Source: Bacteroidales bacterium SW299 | Lineage (GTDB): Bacteria; Bacteroidota; Bacteroidia; Bacteroidales; Bacteroidaceae | Direction: 5' to 3' | Length of the DNA: 64,000 bases | NCBI GenBank assembly: GCA_019550975.1 | Contig: SDWH01000012.1 | Span: forward strand, 1-64,000 | Shown here: positions 55,514 through 64,000 of the stretch, piece by piece | How positions within the stretch are numbered: the first letter of the stretch is position 1 | How the letters are laid out: the number at the start of each line of letters is the position of its first letter | Position numbers and translations under genes: made by a program | Notes under the pieces: generated by a model | What the model was told of the DNA's origin: nothing | What the model saw: only the letters and a program-made list of their open reading frames with translations | Databases searched by the model: none

Positions 55514-58234
55514 TTAGAAGCGGTAGCTTAAGTTCAGGAAGCAGTTGATTCCCTGCATATAATAGTATTTTCCACCAAACCGGTCCGGATAGTCCAGATC
55601 CGAGCGGCCCTGCTCGTAACCTCCCGTACAAATATCCTCTTTGTTCAGCAAGTTGTTCACCGACAAATTGAAGTTGATAGACTGGCGGTTGCGCAGATAG
55701 AAGATCTTACCTACCGAAAGATCGATCGTATAGGCCGACGGGAAACGTTCCTGAGTAGTCAGCTTACGATAAGCTTCCATCATTTCCGGATCGTACGGAT
55801 TTACGGTTTCATAGTTCGAAGCCTGCCGGCGGAGCGGAGCTGCCTCTATATAGTTGCGTGCAAACCAGTTTACATTAGCTCCCAAGAACCAGTAGTTGAT
55901 GAAGTAGCGGATTCCGAAAGTTCCGGCTATCTGAGGCATTCCTCCTACATATACGTCTTTCATATACACTTTTTCTTCTTCTACTACCTTGCCGTTTTCG
56001 GAGTGTCTGAGTCCGTTCGGATTGTTGCTGTAATAGTATTCGCCTACAGTACCGGCCAGGTCGAAACTCCAATGGTCGTCCAACTTGTAGGTCGCTCCCA
56101 CTTCAAATCCGCGATGAATACGGTTTACGCCATACAGGATGTGATTGATGAAGGTCCCTTCAATTCCGTCGTAATAGCTGTTACGTTCCATCTGATCATA
56201 GAAATTAGTCTGGAACACACCGATACGTCCCGCAAACTTCGGCATGGAGAATATATAGTTCAAGTCAGCCGAGAACACACGCCCGCTTTCTATGTTACTG
56301 ATGGTGCGGTCGGTGATACGCGGTGAAATATAGGCATCATAGGGCAGCGGAGCCTCGCTTCCGTAGCTGACGTTGGCTGTCAGCATGTGGCGTCCGTTGA
56401 ATTTATAGGTCAGACCGCCTTTCAGCATGATGTCGGTAAACGAGTGGTTGGCACCCTTTCCGTACGAATCGTCAGGATAACGTCCGTTCATCATTTTTCC
56501 GTCACGCTGGAAATTGGTATAGGTCAGTTTCATCCCATAATAGTAATCCCAGTGACGCGAAGTATACTGGTTCACTACCCACGCATTCACCGAATAAATG
56601 TTCAGATTGAAGTTATAGCCAAAGATACCGCCTTCATACACTTTCCGGTCCGGGCGCAGCAGGTCGTTCTGAATCTTGTCATGGTCGCCAGAAAAGTCCT
56701 GCTCGGAGAACTTGTCGATATCCAGCACGTATTCGGCTCCCAGCAAATCATCTACCGTCTTGAACTGGCGCGATTGAGTAAACCGTGCGCCTACTCCGGC
56801 AGTCAGATTCAGATGTCTTCCGAAGCGCGCGTTCAGTGTCGAGTTGAGCGAAGTTTCAAAAAGGTCGCTGCGTCTTTCTTCCACCATATAGATGGCCGCA
56901 CCGTTTCCGTTACGCAGATTGTTGGCATTAGCCAGATACATGTTGTCCCAGTTCAGTTGGGTAAAGCTCGGATAGCCGCTTCTCCACAAATCCCGATAAA
57001 GCATCTGCACGCTTTCGTTCTCGAAGTAAGACGGGAGATAACGGTAGTAGTCCGGACGCGGATCCGGTCCGTTATACCAGTTCAGTGCTGTATTTCCATA
57101 GCGCTGGTAATGCGCTCCGATACCGGTTGTCAGACGCATGTTGTCGTTTATCTTCCAGACATGCGAAATGATTGCTGTCGGGTCGAATGCCGTCACCACT
57201 CGCGCGTTTCTTTTCTTGCCGTTCTGATACCCCCAGTTCGGATTATACAGATAGTTGTCTGTCAGTTCATACACTTCGCGGTAAGAGCTTCCCTGCTGCC
57301 CGCGCTGTACGGGCGAAACGAAGGCCACCATCGACAGGCTGTGTTTTCCGCCTTCCCATTGCTTTTCGGCCGAAAGTGCCAGTGAAACATTGTTGTAGAA
57401 TGTTCCGTCAATGTTTCCTTCATGCGAATATCTTCCTCCCACAGAAGCAGTGACAGCCCATCCGTTGTCGTTCACTCCCGTTGAATAGGTGAACATGCCG
57501 CGGAGATAATAGTTTCTGTTCGTATAGCTTAGCGTCAGTTTGCCGCCCGGCGTATAGCTTGAGGCGCGCATGTCTATGTTTTCTGCTCCTCCCAACGCCC
57601 CAAAAGTAAAGCGCGAAGGCGCGGTGAAGTTGGTTACGTCACCGTTGCGTGTCATGTCGTTCAAAGCGCCGATTGAAGCATAATTGAACACGCCCCGGTT
57701 CTGATCGTTGAATTCCACACCGTTGATGTATTTCAGTTCTTTGGTGCTGTTGTATCCTCTGGGCGAGAATCGTCCCGGTGACAGTTGATAAGCGGTGCGG
57801 TTCAAGAAAATGTCGTTCGAGAGGATTACTGTAGAGCTGACATCCTGCGAAGCGCTTTCCACATCATCGTCCACCATCTCCGCATCAATGATTCCGATCA
57901 TTGAGATGTCTTCGTTGGCGTTGAGTTCAGTCACACGGATCGGGTCGAGTTCCGTATCGCCCAGATCATTCACTTCGATGGTCACACTTTTCGGAGTAAT
58001 CATTACGGAGTTTAAATGGAGCACGTATTTTCCGGGCTGCATGTTCCGGAGAGTAAATCTTCCGTCTGCATCGGTCGTTACCTGAATGTCATGTTCCGTA
58101 ACGGTCACAATGACTCCCGGAACAGGATCGTTGCTCACTGCTCCGATTACATTACCCTTTACGCTGTATCTGCTTTGTGCAAAGAGCAGGCAGGGCAACA
58201 GGAATGCCATGAAGAACAGTAATTTTTGTTTCAT
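55514..58234 (-). CDS. TonB-dependent receptor of the nuclease locus
   Basis: A 906-residue outer-membrane receptor from the ATG at 58234 (signal peptide MKQKLLFFMAFLLPCLLFAQ). A regulatory-like beta domain (YSVKGNVIGAVSNDPVPGV) precedes the plug (RFSPRGYNSTKELKYINGVEFNDQ) and a barrel ending FLNLSYRF. It lies between a surface lipoprotein and the DUF5689 gene, with no SusD homolog, so it probably imports the product of the neighbouring nucleases. The 14 extra residues of the longer frame are rejected for spoiling the signal peptide. Confidence 0.9.
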   Translation of the reverse strand: MKQKLLFFMAFLLPCLLFAQSRYSVKGNVIGAVSNDPVPGVIVTVTEHDIQVTTDADGRFTLRNMQPGKYVLHLNSVMITPKSVTIEVNDLGDTELDPIRVTELNANEDISMIGIIDAEMVDDDVESASQDVSSTVILSNDIFLNRTAYQLSPGRFSPRGYNSTKELKYINGVEFNDQNRGVFNYASIGALNDMTRNGDVTNFTAPSRFTFGALGGAENIDMRASSYTPGGKLTLSYTNRNYYLRGMFTYSTGVNDNGWAVTASVGGRYSHEGNIDGTFYNNVSLALSAEKQWEGGKHSLSMVAFVSPVQRGQQGSSYREVYELTDNYLYNPNWGYQNGKKRNARVVTAFDPTAIISHVWKINDNMRLTTGIGAHYQRYGNTALNWYNGPDPRPDYYRYLPSYFENESVQMLYRDLWRSGYPSFTQLNWDNMYLANANNLRNGNGAAIYMVEERRSDLFETSLNSTLNARFGRHLNLTAGVGARFTQSRQFKTVDDLLGAEYVLDIDKFSEQDFSGDHDKIQNDLLRPDRKVYEGGIFGYNFNLNIYSVNAWVVNQYTSRHWDYYYGMKLTYTNFQRDGKMMNGRYPDDSYGKGANHSFTDIMLKGGLTYKFNGRHMLTANVSYGSEAPLPYDAYISPRITDRTISNIESGRVFSADLNYIFSMPKFAGRIGVFQTNFYDQMERNSYYDGIEGTFINHILYGVNRIHRGFEVGATYKLDDHWSFDLAGTVGEYYYSNNPNGLRHSENGKVVEEEKVYMKDVYVGGMPQIAGTFGIRYFINYWFLGANVNWFARNYIEAAPLRRQASNYETVNPYDPEMMEAYRKLTTQERFPSAYTIDLSVGKIFYLRNRQSINFNLSVNNLLNKEDICTGGYEQGRSDLDYPDRFGGKYYYMQGINCFLNLSYRF

Positions 58235-58351
58235 AATTCGTTGTTTTTTTATTTTCAATTTCAGTTTGCCAAGCATTGGCCTACATCATCGTTTAATCAA
58301 ATCTGTTCAGTAATTTTACGAATATTATTATTCCAGATTGCAACTCTGAAA

Positions 58352-58502
58352 GAGGGTATGTCAAAATGAAAATAATCTTTCATTTTGTCATCCTGAACGC
58401 AGTGAAGGATCTCGGAAACATAAACAGATGCACACGAGATTCTTCGCTTCGCTCAGAATGACATTATTTTTTGACAGTCACTTCCGATTCTGATACAGCC
58501 TC
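58352..58502. repeat. 150-base MITE-like hairpin repeat, copy B
   Basis: A member of the same family as 49252-49400 and nearly the same length. The core arms read CATCCTGAACGCAGTGAAGGATCTCG (left, cut here into CATCCTGAAC and GAAGGATCTCG) and CGAGATTCTTCGCTTCGCTC (right). The right end GATACAGCCTC matches the inverted terminus. It lies between the receptor gene and the upstream lipoprotein gene, so it may affect transcript stability there. Confidence 0.7.
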
Positions 58503-58525
58503 ATTTTTTAGAATGTTATATAGCA

Positions 58526-60442
58526 TCAGAAGCTGCCAAACCCACTGACATCTCCTTTTTCCAATTTTTCCCACTGATTAGGATCGTATGTAGCAGATGG
58601 CCCAGTCACTGAAGTCTTTCTGCGAAGTGTTACATCTACACCGAAAACTTCTCCTGTCGTTTCATCGCCTAAACGGTCAATGATCACATCATTTTTATAT
58701 AACAATATAGGATCGTTACCATTAAAATTCATAACATCATCGCTAAGTTCAACGGCACTTGGAACTTCAAGCGCAGCCTTAGAATGCTTATAAACTATAG
58801 TGGTCTTTGGAGCCAAACTTCCCGATAAAACGATTTTCTTCTCTCCACTTGGTTTCAAGTAATCCGAAGATCCTGAATAATTCTTCATAGCCAATGTATA
58901 ATTGGAAAGGTCTATAGTTTCATCCGTTGGATTATAAAGCTCAAGATACTTGTTAAAACTTGCCCCTTCTGCATATTCAGAAATGAACAAATCACTTTCA
59001 CTTGGAGTCGGTTCCGGATCCGGATCTGGATCAACTGTTCCGCCGTTGCCATTAGCAACAATCTTCACGTTTTTGACTTCCCATGTAGATGCAGATGTTG
59101 ACGAACTCTTGTATTGGAAAGCAAGCTTGATCTTTTGACCTGCATACGCTGAAAGATCAACGTTTCCACTCGAAATAAAAGTCCAGCTGTTAGATTCAGG
59201 ATACGAAACACCACTTAACGGAGTCCAACTGCTTCCATTGTCTACAGATACTGCAACAATGTGGTTGTCACTCATATTCCCTTCTTTGTTGTGATTGATA
59301 GCATGCTCAAAGCTTAGTGTAGCTGTCGTTGCAGTTGTCAGGTCAATCTCAGAAGAAACAAGCCATCCTTCAGTTGCGTAATTTGTGTTATTAAGGTATG
59401 CACTTGCTTTCATGCAAGAATATCTGTCATCATTGCTCCAAATATAAGTAAGTTCACTTGGCAGATTCTTATTTTCGATGCTGAACGAACCTGGGCCAGT
59501 AGCAAACGATTCATCCAAAGCCACGAACTCTTCTCCCGGCTGCGGATCCTCACCATCTCCCATATCTACATTGATATTGCCTCCGGCCTGTTCAGTCCAG
59601 TCTTCGATCGTTGCCTTGCCCATTTCAACCGCAGGCTGTCCGTTGGTGTTGGATATAGTTGCTGCATAGATATACTTGGTGCCGGCCTTGAAGCTTTCGT
59701 CTGCTTCCGGCGAATCGACAGTCCATGCAAAGTTCTTGCCGTCAGCCAGCGTGAAAGTCAGCGTTGCGCCAGTCAAGTCAGCAGCCGGAATGACAATGGC
59801 CTCAGCCGTTCCGGTATTCCCTTCCGTCTGTACGTTCATGTTGAAATCCGCCTTGCTGTCTGTCGCTGTCAATGTTCCGTCATTCAGGTCAAAGTTGGCC
59901 GTTGTATTCATTCCGGAAACCTTTATCGCCATTCCATTGATGTCAAGATCGCCTTCCTTCTGAATATTAAGCACAATCTGACTCAGCTTATGCTGGAATC
60001 TAAGAACAACCTGCTCGTTGGGCTGAATGCCGGTAGCATTGTTCGAATAAAGCAGGTCAATCTTTTTCGGGTCGCTCTGGTCACTTACATTAACCGTATA
60101 TATTTTCCCGCTGAGCGAAGCCGTATACGGATAATAAGCGATGAAACTTGACTCACCGCTTGCCGGATACTTCAATACTTGCCCGTCAGCCACCAGAGAG
60201 CCGTCTGTTTTTGCCAGATACTTGTAGTTTGAATATTCTTCTTCAGCAGTGGTCATAAAGATGCCGACCTCATCGTTTTCATCCCATGAAGCGCCTGATA
60301 CTCTTGAAGTCACTCCTTCAATCTGAGAAGTAAAGACGATACCGTCACTTCCCATCCATTCACTGTTGTCATCATTGCTCTTACATCCGGTAAGAACCAA
60401 GGCGGAAAACGCGCCCAGATAGAATAAATTACTCAATTTCAT
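58526..60442 (-). CDS. Fimbrillin-like lipoprotein with jelly-roll and lamin-tail domains
   Basis: A 638-residue lipoprotein with lipobox VLTGC. It has a Mfa/fimbrillin-like N-terminal domain (residues about 30-290: DEVGIFMTTAEEE, LRFQHKLSQIVLNI), a choice-of-anchor-type jelly roll (about 310-480: VSSEIDLTTATTATLSFEHA) and a C-terminal lamin-tail domain (about 490-620: LFISEYAEGASFNKYLELYN). Lamin-tail domains often accompany extracellular EEP nucleases. The N-terminal domain is paralogous to that of the upstream gene. Confidence 0.82.
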   Translation of the reverse strand: MKLSNLFYLGAFSALVLTGCKSNDDNSEWMGSDGIVFTSQIEGVTSRVSGASWDENDEVGIFMTTAEEEYSNYKYLAKTDGSLVADGQVLKYPASGESSFIAYYPYTASLSGKIYTVNVSDQSDPKKIDLLYSNNATGIQPNEQVVLRFQHKLSQIVLNIQKEGDLDINGMAIKVSGMNTTANFDLNDGTLTATDSKADFNMNVQTEGNTGTAEAIVIPAADLTGATLTFTLADGKNFAWTVDSPEADESFKAGTKYIYAATISNTNGQPAVEMGKATIEDWTEQAGGNINVDMGDGEDPQPGEEFVALDESFATGPGSFSIENKNLPSELTYIWSNDDRYSCMKASAYLNNTNYATEGWLVSSEIDLTTATTATLSFEHAINHNKEGNMSDNHIVAVSVDNGSSWTPLSGVSYPESNSWTFISSGNVDLSAYAGQKIKLAFQYKSSSTSASTWEVKNVKIVANGNGGTVDPDPDPEPTPSESDLFISEYAEGASFNKYLELYNPTDETIDLSNYTLAMKNYSGSSDYLKPSGEKKIVLSGSLAPKTTIVYKHSKAALEVPSAVELSDDVMNFNGNDPILLYKNDVIIDRLGDETTGEVFGVDVTLRRKTSVTGPSATYDPNQWEKLEKGDVSGFGSF

Positions 60443-60500
60443 AACTCGTTTATTTTAGGGGTTATTCTGTTCGTTGCGTTGCAAAAGTGAAAAGTCTTTC

Positions 60501-62087
60501 TCACCATAGTTCTGAACTATTCTTATACTGATCATCGATGTTGGGGAAGAAAGTGAAGCCTGTGATTTCTTCCAGTTCATTGACGCTTAAGGCATATTTC
60601 TTATAATCTCTGTCAGAATAAGTTTTCTGGTCCATCTTGAATGCAATTGTCTGGTAGCTTCCAGTAGAAGAGATTCTCCGGGCCAATGCCTTGAAATAAT
60701 ATTTGGGTACAGCCACATTGTTTCCGCTATTGTCTCTCGTATAGGTGATGTGTGTATCTGTCTGCGTGGTAGGCATGGCACCCGTCACCACAAAAAGCGT
60801 GTCAATACCGCTGCTCCATCCTCTCACCGCTTCTTCCAAATCAGCCCAAATAGTCTGGTTGAATTTCTGCCCGATTTGCGGAGTCATGTTCGTATAATAG
60901 AAAGTAGTCGCATTCATCCGATTGCTGCGGACACGGTCGGCACTCGGAAGCTGGTGCCCGCGGTCGAATCCGCTAAATCCTTTCTTCAAATCTGCCTGCA
61001 AACTTGAAGAGATTGCAGGATCGAATCCCCAGTCGTCAGTGCGTTTTCCGCTTCCTTCCGTGTAGTAGGAACACAACGGATAGGCCACCCAATAGGCAAT
61101 CTTCAGTTCCGTGTCGTACAACATGCTGTAGTTGCGCACTTTCTCGTCGTCCGGACCATAATGGGTGATGTATCTGATGTTGCTCTGTGCAAGCTGCGAT
61201 TCGGTAATTACCGGAGTTTCAAACCAGCGCGTATATTCAGCCTCCGGGTCTGTAACGATTTGACCTCCCGTATTGCTTACCGTCAAGCTGTAGATGTATT
61301 TGTTGCCTGCAACCAGTCCGCCTTCGATGCCGGTTTCCACTTCCTTGCTCTTTCCGTTGATTTCCAGACGCAGCTTCAGTTTCCCGCCGATTGTCTGAGG
61401 CACAAGCACCGCTTCCGCCTGCGTACAATCATCATTCGTATACATAAGTATATCTTGCGCTTCGCCCTCCGGCTCTGTCTGTTTCTTGTCCTTCAGGCCC
61501 ACAGAAGCCCGAACCTTCGTCCCCAGCACATAAACCTTCAGTCCCTGAAGCGAACCGTTATCTGCAGAGCGCAGGTTCAGCACCAGTTTTGAGAGCACAT
61601 GCGTAAACTGCAGGTTATTTCCCGTAGCCTGATTAGTGAGATCGCGCCCGGTCAGATTGTTCGAAACCATCAGGTCAATGGCCTTCTGGCTGCTCTGGTC
61701 ACTTACATCAACCGAATAAGAAAGTCCATCTGCCAAATCAGCTTTATAGGGATAGCAGGCTACAAAATCCACAACAGTTCCTTCTTCCGGGAAGCGGATG
61801 AAATCACCATCCCCCACAAAGTTGCCGTCGCCGGAAGAAGTAATATAAGGTACGTTGCTTTCAATAGGCGTTCCGTCTGCATTGTTCAGCATAAACACTC
61901 CGATTCTGTCATTCTTTTCCCACTTTCCATCATACGCTCTCGATGCGGAATTGTTCTCAATGGAAGACGTGAAAGTCACTTTGTCCGTCACGCTGTTGTC
62001 CGTCTGCATCCTCTCCGGAGTCCCGTTGTCACAAGCCTGGAGAATTAACAAGGCAAATACGCCTCCCCATACCGTAAGTCTGTTCAT
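60501..62087 (-). CDS. Fimbrillin-like lipoprotein fused to a DNA/RNA non-specific nuclease
   Basis: A 528-residue lipoprotein with lipobox LLILQAC. Residues 30-285 are a fimbrillin-like domain (NDRIGVFMLNN, LQFTHVLSKLVLNLR). Residues 300-528 are a beta-beta-alpha-metal nuclease: the catalytic DRGHQLPSADR and the metal-binding asparagine in YYTNMTPQIGQKFNQ. It should cut DNA or RNA at the cell surface. It is the first gene of the locus. The upstream sequence has only an imperfect -7 box. Confidence 0.87.
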   Translation of the reverse strand: MNRLTVWGGVFALLILQACDNGTPERMQTDNSVTDKVTFTSSIENNSASRAYDGKWEKNDRIGVFMLNNADGTPIESNVPYITSSGDGNFVGDGDFIRFPEEGTVVDFVACYPYKADLADGLSYSVDVSDQSSQKAIDLMVSNNLTGRDLTNQATGNNLQFTHVLSKLVLNLRSADNGSLQGLKVYVLGTKVRASVGLKDKKQTEPEGEAQDILMYTNDDCTQAEAVLVPQTIGGKLKLRLEINGKSKEVETGIEGGLVAGNKYIYSLTVSNTGGQIVTDPEAEYTRWFETPVITESQLAQSNIRYITHYGPDDEKVRNYSMLYDTELKIAYWVAYPLCSYYTEGSGKRTDDWGFDPAISSSLQADLKKGFSGFDRGHQLPSADRVRSNRMNATTFYYTNMTPQIGQKFNQTIWADLEEAVRGWSSGIDTLFVVTGAMPTTQTDTHITYTRDNSGNNVAVPKYYFKALARRISSTGSYQTIAFKMDQKTYSDRDYKKYALSVNELEEITGFTFFPNIDDQYKNSSELW

Positions 62088-62409
62088 AAAGTTAGTTTTG
62101 TTTGTATAACGTTTGCAAAATGTTTTTTCGTTTTCTAGCTTCTACCACTATTACGCCGAATTTTCTTTGAAAATTTGCAGTTAATTTATAAAAAGTTTTG
62201 CTTATAAGAAAATAAATTGAAAATATTTTTTGAACCATCGCTTTCAATCCCCTTAATTGTTGCATTGATGTGACAATCCGATGAAATATGCACCGCCGTG
62301 AAAGACCATAACCGCCCTTTTCAAATTCGATTTTTTCCTTTGGCCTTAATCTGTACCTCGGAAACTATTCAAAACATTTTGTCATCGGTTTAGCGGAATC
62401 CGCATTCAT

Positions 62410-62628
62410 TTAGAAACATGCTGTTTTTCCCGGAAGAGAGCGGATCCGGCAATCTGTCCGGCACTCCACTTCGGGCTGGGCGCAAGGCATACTCTTCCTG
62501 CCTGGCGGACAAATCCGCCTGCCCTTTAAAAAGTTCATCTCCACGCTGGAGATATGCATCTTTAGGCTAAAGACATGTATCTCCAGGCTGGAGATCTGTA
62601 TCTCTAACCTGAAGATAAAGAATGCCAC
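62410..62628 (-). CDS. Possible short heptad-repeat protein
   Basis: A 72-residue frame beginning with GTG. Residues 6-33 are four heptads (RLEIQIS, SLEIHVF, SLKMHIS, SVEMNF) encoded by the 21-base repeats; the rest is arginine/cysteine-rich and not convincing. It may only be the shadow of the repeat. No promoter or ribosome site supports it. Confidence 0.25.
   Translation of the reverse strand: MAFFIFRLEIQISSLEIHVFSLKMHISSVEMNFLKGRRICPPGRKSMPCAQPEVECRTDCRIRSLPGKTACF
62537..62620. repeat. Four tandem 21-base palindromic units
   Basis: Units start at 62537, 62558, 62579 and 62600. Each begins ATCT and contains a dyad: TCTCCACGCTGGAGA, TCTTTAGGCTAAAGA, TCTCCAGGCTGGAGA and the weaker TCTCTAACCTGAAGA. 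Unit 2 differs at paired positions so that its palindrome is kept. Confidence 0.8.
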
Positions 62629-62675
62629 AAAGCAAAAGCACCGTTTTTTACAGTGAAGGATGGTTTCCTACAGCC

Positions 62676-63581
62676 TCACACATGCTGCACCTTCCTGTAT
62701 TCATTGGGCGTGCATCCCACATTTTTCTTGAAAATGCGGTTAAAATGCTGCGAATAATGAAAGCCCAGCTCATAGGCTATCTGGCTCACGGTCTTGTCCG
62801 TACCAACAATCTGCTGTTTTGCCACATCCATAATCTTGTTCTGGATATACTCCTGAGCTGTTTTCCCCGTTTCTTTCTTTATAAGGTCGCCAAAATAGTT
62901 CGGCGACAGACAGACTTTATCGGCAAAATACCTCACCGTCGGAAGTCCGTTCCGCTCAGGCATGTTCTCCATGAAATAGGCATCGAGCAAGGCCTCGAAC
63001 TTGGTCAGCACATCCCTGTTCGCCTCCCTGCGGGTAATGAACTGCCTTTCGTAAAACCTCATGCAATAATCAAGCAGCAGTTCGATATTTCTCGATATCA
63101 GCCTTTTGCTGTGCTTGTCGATGGGACGCAGAAGCTCGAGCTTGATTTTATGCAGACAGTCGGTGAATATTTCCTTTTCCGTTTCCGACAAATGAAGGGC
63201 TTCCGCCGAAGAATAAGAAAAGAAAGAATACTGCCTGATATTCTCGCCAAGCGACGTGCCTCGGATCAGGTCGGGATGAAACAGCAGCCCCGTCGCCATC
63301 GGCTTCATGCCGTCGAGCATTTCCACCTCAGCCACCTGCCCCGGAGCGAAGCTCACCACAGTGCCGTCCTGATAATCATACTTCTGCTTTCCGTAACGGA
63401 TGTCCCCGCACTTGATATCCTTCAGATAAAGCGCATACACGCCATAATTGATAATAAAATGTGTGGGATACCGGGTAGACTCCTTCAAATCAACCACACT
63501 GACAAGCGGATGAAGCGTTTCCAGTCCGAACAGGTCATTGTATTGTTCAACCTTGTCAAGTTTGATTACATCTGCTTCCAT
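62676..63581 (-). CDS. AraC-family transcription regulator
   Basis: A 301-residue regulator from the ATG at 63581 (an in-frame GTG at 63590 adds three residues). The C-terminal helix-turn-helix pair reads FADKVCLSPNYFGDLIKKETG and VSQIAYELGFHYSQHFNRIFKKNVGCTPNEYR. The N-terminal part is a cupin-like sensor. It is divergent from the acetyltransferase gene and probably regulates it. Confidence 0.88.
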   Translation of the reverse strand: MEADVIKLDKVEQYNDLFGLETLHPLVSVVDLKESTRYPTHFIINYGVYALYLKDIKCGDIRYGKQKYDYQDGTVVSFAPGQVAEVEMLDGMKPMATGLLFHPDLIRGTSLGENIRQYSFFSYSSAEALHLSETEKEIFTDCLHKIKLELLRPIDKHSKRLISRNIELLLDYCMRFYERQFITRREANRDVLTKFEALLDAYFMENMPERNGLPTVRYFADKVCLSPNYFGDLIKKETGKTAQEYIQNKIMDVAKQQIVGTDKTVSQIAYELGFHYSQHFNRIFKKNVGCTPNEYRKVQHV

Positions 63582-63669
63582 AACAATCACTTTTTATTTC
63601 CACAAATTTAAAGAATAAATCATGAACCGGAACATCTTGCCTGAAAAAAACGGAATAACGGTTATAATC

Positions 63670-63730
63670 TCCGTAATATGTACACAACATGCTGCAAAAG
63701 CCGTAATTAAGACACCAACTTCCGTAATAT
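63670..63730. promoter_or_regulatory. Repeated CCGTAAT motifs between the AraC and acetyltransferase genes
   Basis: CCGTAAT occurs at 63671, 63701 and 63722; the outer two copies read TCCGTAATAT. The 21-base gap between the last two equals two helical turns, as expected for AraC half-sites. Confidence 0.4.
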
Positions 63731-63758
63731 ATCTACAGGACATACCGGCTAACTTGGC

Positions 63759-63767
63759 TAACTTTGC
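63759..63767 (+). promoter_or_regulatory. -7 promoter box of the acetyltransferase gene
   Basis: TAACTTTGC, 28 bases before the ATG at 63796. Confidence 0.6.
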
Positions 63768-63795
63768 AGCCAAACCAACAAGAAAGAGAAAAGAT

Positions 63796-64000
63796 ATGAC
63801 ATTGAACGATTTCCTCGCATACGTGAAAACAGGAAAGCCCCTGAATACGGAAGAAATTTTTCTGTTTATGAATGAAATGAGCAACGAAGCAAGAAAGATC
63901 ACATTCAAGCTGAACACCAGCTACTATACGCCGGATGAAGTGAGAGAAATGCTGGCCGAGCTGTTCGGACAGCCGGTCAATCCTACCCTGCGCGTATTCC
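63796..64000 (+). CDS. Sugar O-acetyltransferase (start only)
   Basis: The first 68 residues of a gene cut by the window end. The N-terminal helical part (LNTEEIFLFMNEMSNEARKI ... YYTPDEVREMLAELFGQPVN) matches the start of maltose/galactoside O-acetyltransferases of the hexapeptide-repeat family. The catalytic hexapeptide region is outside the window. It is divergent from an AraC regulator. Confidence 0.7.
   Translation, partial: MTLNDFLAYVKTGKPLNTEEIFLFMNEMSNEARKITFKLNTSYYTPDEVREMLAELFGQPVNPTLRVF

Larger units (their letters stand above)
62088..62675. other. Intergenic region upstream of the nuclease locus
   Basis: About 590 bases. The first 330 are AT-rich and hold the leader of the nuclease operon with a weak box ACATTTTGC (minus strand, 62118-62130 region). 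The right part holds the 21-base repeat array. No well-supported gene is seen. Confidence 0.5.

Noticed and set aside
50557..58234. SusCD-type polysaccharide-utilization locus around the two TonB-dependent receptors
   Set aside because: No SusD-like lipoprotein or glycoside hydrolase is present; the second receptor is set among nucleases instead.

Overview
The window is a chromosomal segment from a Bacteroides-type bacterium (Bacteroides, Phocaeicola or a close relative). The evidence is the repeated TAnnTTTG -7 promoter boxes (the Bacteroidetes sigma-ABfr consensus), TonB-dependent receptors, fimbrillin-like and DUF5689 lipoproteins, WG-repeat and DUF6175 proteins, and an NBU1-like mobilizable element in a tRNA-Leu gene.

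Region 1 (1-20.5 kb) is core chromosome. A sugar-type MFS transporter is followed by a long minus-strand block: guaB, three parvulin-type (SurA-like) periplasmic foldases, an OstA-like protein and mutL, probably read as one operon from guaB. Next come recQ, clpX-clpP, tig, and an MlaF/MlaE-type lipid transport pair. Divergent from that pair is lptB, which converges on a mannose-1-phosphate guanylyltransferase gene. tRNA-Leu(CAA) ends the region.

Region 2 (20458-31521) is an integrative mobilizable element of about 11 kb in the 3' end of tRNA-Leu, bounded by 14-bp direct repeats. It holds an unknown gene, a small HTH protein, a RecA-like ATPase, a TOPRIM primase, a probable oriT hairpin, mobC, a relaxase, a coiled-coil membrane protein, kup and DUF1016 nuclease cargo, and a tyrosine integrase. 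One extra T in a T4 run breaks the relaxase 5' end and removes the mobC stop codon. The layout matches what is known of NBU1.

Region 3 (31.5-34.75 kb) is a small accessory patch. An IS5-type element (32054-33481) interrupts a small unknown gene, and an IS1595-type element (33657-34744) has a perfect 10-bp target duplication.

Region 4 (34.9-42.8 kb) is a one-direction cluster of exported proteins of unknown role: two small barrel-like proteins, two lipoproteins, a DUF6175 protein, a WG-repeat protein and three exported proteins of unknown function, plus a truncated copy of the C-terminus of one of them. It looks like an uncharacterised envelope system.

Region 5 (43-52.9 kb) has an AraC regulator divergent from a Bcr/CflA-type efflux pump, then pnp, a thioredoxin-fold lipoprotein without its CXXC motif, greA, a HIT protein and a stand-alone TonB-dependent receptor.

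Region 6 (53-62.1 kb) is a five-gene minus-strand locus: a fimbrillin-like lipoprotein fused to a DRGH nuclease, a fimbrillin-like/lamin-tail lipoprotein, a TonB-dependent receptor, a DUF5689 lipoprotein and a secreted EEP-type nuclease/phosphatase. It is best read as a surface nucleic-acid capture and degradation system. An AraC regulator and the start of a divergent acetyltransferase gene close the window.
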